Source: Geminicoccaceae bacterium (GTDB lineage Bacteria > Pseudomonadota > Alphaproteobacteria > Geminicoccales > Geminicoccaceae). Taken from it: 6,576 nt of DNA. The notes under the pieces were generated by a model. It ran no database searches, was not told the DNA's origin, and worked only from the letters and a program-made list of their open reading frames with translations. This document shows, one piece after another, positions 1 through 6,576 of the stretch. The position numbers were made by a program, and so were the translations under genes. The first letter of the stretch is position 1, and each line of letters opens with the position of its first letter. The DNA is taken from contig JAPJRA010000211.1 in the NCBI GenBank assembly GCA_030824835.1, positions 1 to 6,576 of the forward strand. Reading direction: 5' to 3'.

Positions 1-1415
<1,415 letters not shown>

Positions 1416-1515
1416 GCTGGGTCGTCCCGGGCGCCGCGCTCGGCGACGCCCTGCTCCTGCGAAATGTGGGGTGATCCTTGCTGGGGCGCTGACTAGCATG
1501 CGCGCCAGGGTGATG
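1416..1515 (-). other. Short spacer between sensor kinase and ettA
   Basis: This 100-bp G+C-rich gap separates the stop of the upstream kinase from the ettA start. I see no convincing -35/-10 pair, no hairpin followed by a T-run in the leftward direction, and only a weak purine stretch (GGGACGA) ahead of the ettA ATG. Whether ettA has its own promoter here or is read from the kinase transcript cannot be decided by eye. Confidence 0.4.
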
Positions 1516-3666
1516 TCACCGCCGAAGCGGTCCGCCCTTGACCTGGGCCGCTGGTGCGGTGCCCCCGCTGCCGGTCGCGTGAAGGTCGGCCGGGAACTCG
1601 ACCGTGGCCTCGAAGCTCGGCCCATCACCGATCACGAGACAGCCCTTGATCCGCCGGACCAAGCCCTCGATCAGCTGCAGGCCCAAGCCCTGCTGCAGGA
1701 TGGCGGTGCCGCCGATCGAGGAGTTAGGGCCCTCGTCCCGCACCCGCAGCCGATAGACGCCGTCGATGCGGTGGAACCGGACCTCGACGGATCCATGACG
1801 GGTGTCCGCGAACCCGTGCTTGGTGGCGTTGCTGACCAGCTCGTTGACGATCAGACCCAGCGGCACGGCGCGGTCGAGATCGACCGGCCCGGCCTCCGCC
1901 TCGACGTTGATTCGCACGGCGCCGGACTGCACGTCGGGCAGCGTCGCTTCCAGGCGCCGGCAGAGCTCGTGCAGGTAGGTGCCGAAGTCCAAGGTGCCGA
2001 CCTGGGCGCCGTGGAACATGCTGACGTGCAGCTCGGTGATCGTGCTCACGCGGCCGCAGGCCTCCTCGAACGCGTCCCGGATCTCCTGGCTGGCGCCGCG
2101 GCTGGCCTGCAGCCGCAGCAGGCTGGTCACCACCTGCAGGTTGTTCTTCACCCGGTGATTGATCTCCCGCAGCATCAGCTCACGCTCGGCTAGGCTGCGC
2201 TCGCGCTCCTGCTCGATTGCCTTCCAGGCGGTGATGTCGCGGCAGATCCCGCCGGCGCGGATGATGGCCCCGGAATCGTCGCGGATCGGGAAGCCGCTGT
2301 CGCGGACCCAGCGGACCGTGTCGTCGGGCCGCAGCACCCGATAGGTGACGACGACCTGCTCACCGGCGAGCACGGCGGGTCGGGCCGCAGCCGCCCGCTC
2401 CCGGTCGTTGGGATGCAGGGTGGCCAGAAAATCTACCTCGCCGGTCAGCACCTGCTCCGCCGGCCTGCCCCAGACCTCCGCAAAGGCGGGGCTCAGATAG
2501 TCGAGCCGCGCCGCCTTACGGTCGAAGATCCAGAGCACGTCATGGCTGTTCTCGGCGAACTGCCGAAACCGCGCCTCGCTCACCCGCAAGGCTGCCGTCG
2601 CGCACCGCATCTCCCGCTCATGGGCCTCGAAGCTCGCGGCCATGCCGTCGAACGCCTCGCTCAGTCGGCCAAACTCGGAGCGCTGCCCTTTTAGATGGAC
2701 ACGCGCCGACAGATCGCCTCCCCGCCAGCGCGCGGTCGCCCGCAGCAACGCGTCAATGGGGCGGAGAATGAATAACCTGCCGGCCACCCGCGCCGCCGCC
2801 AACGCCAGCAGCAGGCCCACCGCGATCAGCACGAAGCCGCGCTGCTGGGCCAATTCGATGACCCGCATCGCGTTCTGCGCCGACAGGCCGACACTCACAC
2901 CGAGGGACCGGCCGACCATGGCGGCGGGTGGCACGTAACCGACGATCCGCTCGACATCGTCCGGTCCCGGCCCGATGAGCGTGCCCGCCCGATCTGCGTT
3001 CAGTATCCAGCGCGAGCCTTCCCGCATGGGCTTGCCGATCATGTCGGCATTGGGGACCCGGACGAGCAGCGTCCCTGCGCGATCCACGACGCTGATCGAG
3101 GCTCCGGGTGGCATCGGCCGGCGCAGGTACTGGAGCTGCAGGTACTGCAGATCCAGGCCCACGCCGACATAGCCGGTCACCTGTCCGGATGGGTCGAGCA
3201 CGGGCAGGGTGACGGGCAGCAAGGCCTGCCCATTGCCGCCGTTATGGGTATACAGCCCGACCTCGAGCGCGGAATCGTCGACCACAGGAGCGGCGGTGTC
3301 CGCCGCGGGCTTGATCGTCCGGGAAGGCAGGGGGCCCGTGGCACAGTACCAGGTTCCGTCCACGTCAGCGGCGCCCAGGGCCGCATATTGCGGCAGGCGT
3401 GGGTCGATCTCCTGCAGCAGGGTCTGGCAGGCAGCCGCATCGTGGTTGCGCACTGCGGCTGTGCTCGACAGCGACACCAACAGTGTCCGCGCCCCGGCCA
3501 GCACCCCGTTCAGCTCGCTGGCGCTGAACTCGGCCAAGCGCAGGGCCTCGTCGCGCACCTGCGCTTCCCGGTGCTGGCGCAGTGTCAGCTCGTTGTAGAC
3601 CTGAATCCCCATTGCCGGCAGCACCGCCAGGGCGACGAGAAGGTAAAGGCGTGCCACCAGGCTCAC
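1516..3666 (-). CDS. Membrane sensor histidine kinase: dCache - HAMP - PAS - HisKA_2 - HATPase
   Basis: A complete 716-residue inner-membrane sensor kinase. TM1 lies at about 7-22. A periplasmic region of about 250 residues (26-275) has dCache-type features, such as GYVGVGLDL near 165-173 and VVDRAGTLL around D195, and should bind an extracellular ligand. TM2 is at about 277-297, followed by a HAMP-like region (RPID at 302-305, GGDL at 316-319). A PAS domain spans about 363-478, ending in the typical GGICRDIT. The phosphoacceptor is H504 in [12 protein letters not shown], the hallmark of HisKA_2 kinases, common in Alphaproteobacteria. The HATPase has an N-box ([13 protein letters not shown]613), a G1-like box (DEGPN, D644) and a G2-like GLGL (660-663). 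G1 is unusual, with Asn-Ser-Ser where G-(I/L)-P is usual. I chose GTG 3666 because a GGAG (3674-3677) lies 7 nt upstream and the product then starts just before TM1. The reading frame stays open to 4026, but that extension lacks family-like sequence and runs into the divergent receiver gene. No receiver or output domain is fused, so the partner is separate; the divergent receiver at 3893 is the obvious candidate. Ligand unknown. Confidence 0.9.
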   Translation of the reverse strand: MSLVARLYLLVALAVLPAMGIQVYNELTLRQHREAQVRDEALRLAEFSASELNGVLAGARTLLVSLSSTAAVRNHDAAACQTLLQEIDPRLPQYAALGAADVDGTWYCATGPLPSRTIKPAADTAAPVVDDSALEVGLYTHNGGNGQALLPVTLPVLDPSGQVTGYVGVGLDLQYLQLQYLRRPMPPGASISVVDRAGTLLVRVPNADMIGKPMREGSRWILNADRAGTLIGPGPDDVERIVGYVPPAAMVGRSLGVSVGLSAQNAMRVIELAQQRGFVLIAVGLLLALAAARVAGRLFILRPIDALLRATARWRGGDLSARVHLKGQRSEFGRLSEAFDGMAASFEAHEREMRCATAALRVSEARFRQFAENSHDVLWIFDRKAARLDYLSPAFAEVWGRPAEQVLTGEVDFLATLHPNDRERAAAARPAVLAGEQVVVTYRVLRPDDTVRWVRDSGFPIRDDSGAIIRAGGICRDITAWKAIEQERERSLAERELMLREINHRVKNNLQVVTSLLRLQASRGASQEIRDAFEEACGRVSTITELHVSMFHGAQVGTLDFGTYLHELCRRLEATLPDVQSGAVRINVEAEAGPVDLDRAVPLGLIVNELVSNATKHGFADTRHGSVEVRFHRIDGVYRLRVRDEGPNSSIGGTAILQQGLGLQLIEGLVRRIKGCLVIGDGPSFEATVEFPADLHATGSGGTAPAAQVKGGPLRR

Positions 3667-3833
3667 ACTGTCGCTCCGGTTGATTGGATCTCGGGTCGGC
3701 CAAGCCTCTTCGCGCCTCGCCGGGTAAGCAAGCTCGGATACCGCCACGTGCGGACCAGCCCGCCGCCATCTCCCGTCGTTCGGCCTAGCGTGAGACAAAA
3801 GGTATATTGGGCCGCTGGAGTTCCTTGACCTAA

Positions 3834-3846
3834 TCTCGCTGCGAGA
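3834..3846. repeat. Perfect 13-bp inverted repeat upstream of receiver gene
   Basis: TCTCG and CGAGA arms flank a 3-nt CTG centre. It lies 3 bp after a TTGACC hexamer and 47 bp before the receiver start. It could be an operator half-site pair or a short RNA hairpin; arms this short can arise by chance in G+C-rich DNA. Confidence 0.4.
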
Positions 3847-3852
3847 AGTCTT

Positions 3853-3875
3853 GCCGGAGATGCGCCGCATCCGGC
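3853..3875. repeat. Bulged inverted repeat (hairpin) just ahead of the receiver's ribosome-binding site
   Basis: The outer arms GCCGG and CCGGC and the inner arms ATGC and GCAT pair around a GCC loop, with a 2-nt AG bulge on the left arm. This gives nine base pairs, mostly G-C, ending 6 nt before the GGGAGG of the receiver gene. In RNA it would stand directly upstream of the ribosome site without covering it. There is no T-run, so it is not an intrinsic terminator. Confidence 0.4.
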
Positions 3876-3881
3876 GACAAT

Positions 3882-3887
3882 GGGAGG
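3882..3887 (+). promoter_or_regulatory. Ribosome-binding site of the receiver gene
   Basis: GGGAGG lies 5 nt before the ATG at 3893. It decides the start: the reading frame is open from a TTG at 3851, but the 14 extra codons have no such site and do not belong to the receiver fold, which begins at MSKRVLVVDD. Confidence 0.75.
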
Positions 3888-3892
3888 CCGGG

Positions 3893-4264
3893 ATGAGCAA
3901 GCGCGTGCTGGTGGTCGATGACGAGCCCAACATCGTGATGTCGCTCGAATTCCTGATGCGTCGCGCCGGTTTCGAGGTGGCGGTGGCGCGCAACGGTCGC
4001 GAGGCGCTGGAGGCCCTGGACGGCACGCCGCCGGATCTGCTGCTGCTGGACGTGATGATGCCCGAGTTCGACGGCTACGAGGTCTGCGAGCGGGTGCGCA
4101 GTCGTGCGGAGTGGAGCCAGACCAAGATCATCATGCTCACCGCCCGCGGGCGCGACATCGAGCGCGAGCGCGGGCTGGCGCTGGGTGCCGATGCCTATGT
4201 GACCAAGCCGTTCTCGACCCGCGATCTGGTCGAGCAGGTCAAGCGCATGCTCGGCGTCGGCTAG
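3893..4264 (+). CDS. Single-domain response regulator (CheY-like receiver)
   Basis: A 123-residue stand-alone receiver domain with all conserved residues: acidic pair D9-D10 with E11 (VVDDEPN), phosphoacceptor D53 (LLLLDVMMPEFDGYE), switch Thr T83 (IIMLTA) and K105 (VTKPF). It ends only about 16 residues after the KPF motif, so there is no DNA-binding or enzymatic output domain. It should work in the cytoplasm by phosphorylation-dependent protein contact or as a phosphotransfer intermediate or sink. It heads a rightward cluster, 11 nt ahead of the small membrane protein, with the SLC5-STAC kinase after that, and it is divergent from the dCache/HisKA_2 kinase. Either kinase could be its partner; sequence alone does not decide. 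All catalytic positions are present, so it is expected to be active. Confidence 0.95.
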   Translation: MSKRVLVVDDEPNIVMSLEFLMRRAGFEVAVARNGREALEALDGTPPDLLLLDVMMPEFDGYEVCERVRSRAEWSQTKIIMLTARGRDIERERGLALGADAYVTKPFSTRDLVEQVKRMLGVG

Positions 4265-4267
4265 AGG
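4264..4267 (+). promoter_or_regulatory. Ribosome-binding site of the small membrane protein, overlapping the receiver stop
   Basis: GAGG begins on the last base of the receiver's TAG and sits 8 nt before the ATG at 4276. The overlap means ribosomes ending the receiver reach the next start site at once, which suggests coupled translation. Confidence 0.65.
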
Positions 4268-4275
4268 CGGCCCGG

Positions 4276-4473
4276 ATGAAGGATCCTCGCCGGCGCAACC
4301 GACAGCTCTCCGTCTTTCTCGGCGCCCTGTTGCTGGTGAATTTCCCGGCCCTGGCGATCGTCGACCGGCTGCGGCTCCCGGACGGGGTGCCACTGACGCC
4401 GCTTTACCTTTTTGTCGTATGGCTCGGCATGATCGCCCTCAGCGCCCTGTCCATGGCCCGACCCCGGAGCTGA
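4276..4473 (+). CDS. Small two-helix membrane protein, probable partner of the SLC5-type kinase
   Basis: A 65-residue protein with a basic N-terminus (MKDPRRRNRQ), a hydrophobic helix at about 11-30 (LSVFLGALLLVNFPALAIVD), a short polar loop (RLRLPDGVPLTP) and a second helix at about 43-60 (LYLFVVWLGMIALSALSM), ending ARPRS. Positive charges at both ends predict a hairpin with both termini in the cytoplasm. Its size and topology resemble the small membrane proteins encoded next to sodium:solute symporters (for example the DUF485, DUF997, DUF3311 and DUF4212 groups) and the small ORF (cbrX) ahead of cbrA in pseudomonads. I cannot assign it to any of these by eye. A proper ribosome site, and a start and stop packed between two good genes (11 nt and 4 nt gaps), support real expression. 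Inferred role: assembly, stability or signalling partner of the downstream transporter-kinase. Confidence 0.82.
   Translation: MKDPRRRNRQLSVFLGALLLVNFPALAIVDRLRLPDGVPLTPLYLFVVWLGMIALSALSMARPRS
4466..4469 (+). promoter_or_regulatory. Ribosome-binding site of the SLC5-STAC kinase, inside the upstream gene
   Basis: GGAG lies in the last sense codons of the small membrane protein, 8 nt before the GTG at 4478, supporting that start and translational coupling. A second in-frame GTG at 4496 has its own GGAGG (4487-4491) but with a tight 4-nt spacing, so a product six residues shorter is possible. Confidence 0.55.
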
Positions 4474-4477
4474 GCCC

Positions 4478-6576
4478 GTGCTGACCGGAGGCACGGTGCT
4501 GCTCGTGTCGCTGCTCTACCTGGGTATGCTGTTTGCCATCGCCTCCTTCGGCGACAAGCGGGCCAACCAGGGCCGCAGCCTTATTCGGAACCCGTACGTC
4601 TACACGCTGTCGCTGGGGGTCTACTGCACCGCCTGGACCTTCTACGGCAGTGTCGGCCTCGCCTCGCGCCACGGGCTGGATTTCCTGCCGATCTATCTGG
4701 GGCCGACCCTGGCAGCCCTGCTGTTCGGCTTCCTGGTGCAGAAGATGCTGCGCATCACCAAGGTGCAGGGCATCACCTCGATCGCCGACTTCGTCGGCGC
4801 CCGCTACGGCAAGAGCGCTATCCTGGCGGGACTGGTCACCATCGTCGCGGTGCTGGGGGCCATTCCCTACATCGCGCTGCAGATCAAGGCGGTTGCCGCC
4901 AGCGTCACGGCCCTGATCGGCGGCAGCGGCGGCGCTGCCGAGGCAGGCGGCGCCGACACTGCCCTCATGGTGCTGCTGCTGCTTGCTTTGTTCAGCGTGC
5001 TGTTCGGCACCCGCCACATCGACGCCACCGAGCACCACGAGGGCATGGTGCTGGCCGTCGCGTTCGAGAGCGTGGTCAAGCTGGCCAGCTTCCTGATCGT
5101 GGGCGCCTACGTCACCTACGTGATGTACGACGGCATGGGCGACGTCCTGGGCCGCGCCTCCGCCAATCCCGAGGCGCCGCTGCTGACCGTCGGTGGCGGC
5201 TCGTCGGGCTATGCCGACTGGTTCCTTATCACCGTCGTCTCCGGGCTCGCGTTCCTGTTCCTCGATCGGCAGTTCCAGGTCGCCGTGATCGAGAACGTCG
5301 ACGAGGCCCACCTGCGCACGGCGAGCTGGTTGCTGCCGGCCTATCTCCTGGCCATCAACCTCTTCGTCCTGCCGATCGCGGCGGCCGGCGTCTTGCGCCA
5401 GGTCGGCGAGGGCGATCTGTTCGTGCTGCTGCTGCCGATCGCCTCGGGCCAGGGCTGGCTCGCCCTGATCGCCTACCTGGGCGGGCTGTCCGCCGCCGCC
5501 GCCATGATCATCGTCGCCACGGTCGCGCTCGGCACGATGATCTCCAACGATCTCGTCATGCCGGTGCTGCTGCGCGCCAGATTCCTCCGACTGGCCGAGC
5601 GTCGCGACTTGTCGCGGCTGATTCTGTCCGTGCGCCGCCTCGGCATCCTCGTCCTGATGCTGCTGGGCTACGCGTTCTTCCGCATCGTCGGCGAATACGC
5701 GTCGCTGGTCAGCATCGGCCTGATCTCTTTCTGCGCGGTTGCTCAGTTCGCGCCGCCGATCGTGGCCGGGATGTACTGGAAGCCGGCCAATCTCATGGGT
5801 GCCACGGCCGGCCTGCTTGGGGGCGTAGCCATCTGGCTGTACACGCTGGTATTCCCGACGCTGGCCAGTGCCGGGATGATTGATGCCGGCTTCGTCGCCT
5901 ATGGTCCGTTCGGCCTGGAGCTGTTGCGCCCGCAGGCGCTGTTCGGGCTCGGCGGGCTGGGTGCGGTGAGCCACACGATCATCTGGAGCCTGGGGGTCAA
6001 CCTGACGCTGATCCTGTTCTGCGGTCTGCTCGGTCGCCAGAGCAATGTCGAGCGGTTGCAGGCGATCCTGTTCGTCGACGTGGGCGGGCGTGACGGCGTG
6101 GTCGATCTGTGGCGGGGCGAAGCCAAGGTCGCAGCCGTGCGCGGGCTGCTCATCCGGTTCTTGGGCGTGGATCGCGCCGATCGAGTGTTCGCGGCCGATC
6201 TGCGCCGCCGGGGCCTGGTGCTCTCGCCGGACGCGCCCGTCGATGCGCCCCTGGTCCAGCTCGCCGAGCGCCAGCTGGCACGGGCGATCGGCTCCGCCAG
6301 TGCGCGCGTGATGATCGGCTCCGTCGTGCGCGGCGAGGTCATCGGCCCCGACGATCTGATGCGGATCCTGGACGAAACCTCGCAGGCCATCGAGTACAGC
6401 AAGCGCCTGGAGCAGAAATCGGCGGCGCTGGAGCATGCCACCGCCGAGCTGCGTGACGCCAACGAGCGCCTGCGTCAGCTCGACCATCTCAAGGACGATT
6501 TTCTGGCCACCGTCAGCCACGAGCTGCGCACGCCCTTGACCTCGATCCGCTCGTTCTCGGAGATCCTGCTCGACAC
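4478..6576 (+). CDS. Sodium:solute symporter-like (SLC5) - STAC - histidine kinase hybrid sensor, C-terminus cut off by window edge
   Basis: The window holds 699 codons of a CbrA/CrbS-type protein, in which a transporter-like domain is fused to a histidine kinase. Residues 1 to about 515 form the multi-helix SSS domain. TM1 is at about 5-23, TM2 at about 40-60 (NPYVYTLSLGVYCTAWTFYG), then comes the conserved GITSIADFVGARYGK loop, and the Na+-site-like helix TVALGTMISNDLVMP starts at T348. Residues from about 520 (RQSNVERLQAILFVD) to about 625 (VRGEVIGPDDLMRIL) fit the STAC domain that joins SLC5 to two-component modules. A coiled coil follows at about 636-672. HisKA then starts, with phosphoacceptor H681 in DFLATVSHELRTPLTSIRSF. 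There is no PAS domain between STAC and HisKA, unlike Pseudomonas CbrA. The HATPase domain lies beyond the window. Characterised relatives sense or import nutrients and control carbon-source use, acetate in the case of CrbS/MxtR; the ligand here is unknown. It begins 4 nt after the small membrane protein. GTG 4478 was chosen for its GGAG and its family-like N-terminus. Confidence 0.93.
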   Translation, partial: MLTGGTVLLVSLLYLGMLFAIASFGDKRANQGRSLIRNPYVYTLSLGVYCTAWTFYGSVGLASRHGLDFLPIYLGPTLAALLFGFLVQKMLRITKVQGITSIADFVGARYGKSAILAGLVTIVAVLGAIPYIALQIKAVAASVTALIGGSGGAAEAGGADTALMVLLLLALFSVLFGTRHIDATEHHEGMVLAVAFESVVKLASFLIVGAYVTYVMYDGMGDVLGRASANPEAPLLTVGGGSSGYADWFLITVVSGLAFLFLDRQFQVAVIENVDEAHLRTASWLLPAYLLAINLFVLPIAAAGVLRQVGEGDLFVLLLPIASGQGWLALIAYLGGLSAAAAMIIVATVALGTMISNDLVMPVLLRARFLRLAERRDLSRLILSVRRLGILVLMLLGYAFFRIVGEYASLVSIGLISFCAVAQFAPPIVAGMYWKPANLMGATAGLLGGVAIWLYTLVFPTLASAGMIDAGFVAYGPFGLELLRPQALFGLGGLGAVSHTIIWSLGVNLTLILFCGLLGRQSNVERLQAILFVDVGGRDGVVDLWRGEAKVAAVRGLLIRFLGVDRADRVFAADLRRRGLVLSPDAPVDAPLVQLAERQLARAIGSASARVMIGSVVRGEVIGPDDLMRILDETSQAIEYSKRLEQKSAALEHATAELRDANERLRQLDHLKDDFLATVSHELRTPLTSIRSFSEILLD

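Larger units (their letters stand above)
3667..3892. promoter_or_regulatory. Divergent intergenic control region between dCache kinase and receiver gene
   Basis: These 226 bp must hold the 5' regions of the leftward kinase and the rightward receiver cluster. The left half, towards the kinase, is G+C-rich and featureless apart from the kinase's GGAG. The most A+T-rich patch is around 3795-3808 (ACAAAAGG then TATATT at 3803-3808), a plausible -10-like element. A poor -35 match (TTCGGC, 3779-3784) lies 18 bp upstream of it for the rightward direction. A TTGACC (3825-3830) is a good -35 hexamer, but the bases 17-18 bp downstream are a poor -10. Neither assignment is secure. Two inverted repeats lie between the TTGACC and the receiver's ribosome site and are listed separately. 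Confidence 0.45.

Noticed and set aside
1429..1451. Imperfect G+C hairpin in the kinase-ettA spacer (GGGCG and CGCCC arms) as a terminator
   Set aside because: The stem is interrupted and no T-run follows on either strand, so it does not qualify as an intrinsic terminator.
3667..4026. A 120-residue N-terminal extension of the dCache kinase up to position 4026
   Set aside because: It overlaps the well-supported receiver gene on the opposite strand and encodes Arg/Ser-rich sequence unlike any sensor domain. GTG 3666 with GGAG places the start right before TM1.
3830..4393. A 187-codon minus-strand open frame opposite the receiver
   Set aside because: It covers the complement of a receiver domain with every conserved residue present; its own translation shows nothing recognisable.
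4439..6520. A 693-codon open frame on the minus strand, opposite the SLC5-STAC kinase
   Set aside because: Its product is an unbroken run of Asp, Gln, His, Gly, Glu and Arg with no recognisable domain, as expected when the complement of a G+C-rich membrane protein gene is read. The plus-strand frame has clear SSS, STAC and HisKA features.

Overview
The window is about two-thirds G+C, with codons strongly biased to G/C in the third position and several GTG starts. This, together with a HisKA_2-type kinase behind a dCache sensor and an SLC5-STAC histidine kinase beside a stand-alone receiver, suggests an alphaproteobacterium, perhaps Rhodospirillales-like. The taxonomic guess is inference; there is no rRNA or other marker here. 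I see no mobile element, CRISPR array, tRNA or rRNA.

Layout. Two genes read leftward on the minus strand: a near-complete ettA (ABC-F translation factor, positions 1415 down to 1, C-terminus cut by the window edge) and, upstream of it, a complete membrane-bound sensor kinase (3666 down to 1516) with dCache, HAMP, PAS, HisKA_2 and HATPase modules. A 226-bp divergent intergenic region (3667-3892) holds two tandem inverted repeats and a small A+T-rich patch. Three tightly packed genes then read rightward: a 123-residue single-domain receiver (3893-4264), a 65-residue two-helix membrane protein (4276-4473), and a large hybrid sensor made of an SLC5/sodium:solute-symporter domain, a STAC-like domain, a coiled coil and a HisKA domain (4478 to beyond the right edge).

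How they may work together. The rightward cluster resembles the CbrA/CrbS (MxtR) class of nutrient-sensing kinases, in which a transporter-like domain is fused to a histidine kinase and which in characterised relatives governs use of carbon sources such as acetate, histidine or other organic and amino acids. The small membrane protein sits just ahead of the transporter-kinase with a 4-nt gap and is probably translationally coupled to it, much as small membrane partners accompany SSS transporters and as a small ORF (cbrX) precedes cbrA in pseudomonads. The receiver has no output domain, so it should act by protein contact or as a phosphate shuttle or sink. It could be served by the transporter-kinase, by the divergent dCache kinase, or by both; this possible cross-wiring is the most interesting feature of the window. 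EttA is a housekeeping neighbour, probably unrelated in function.
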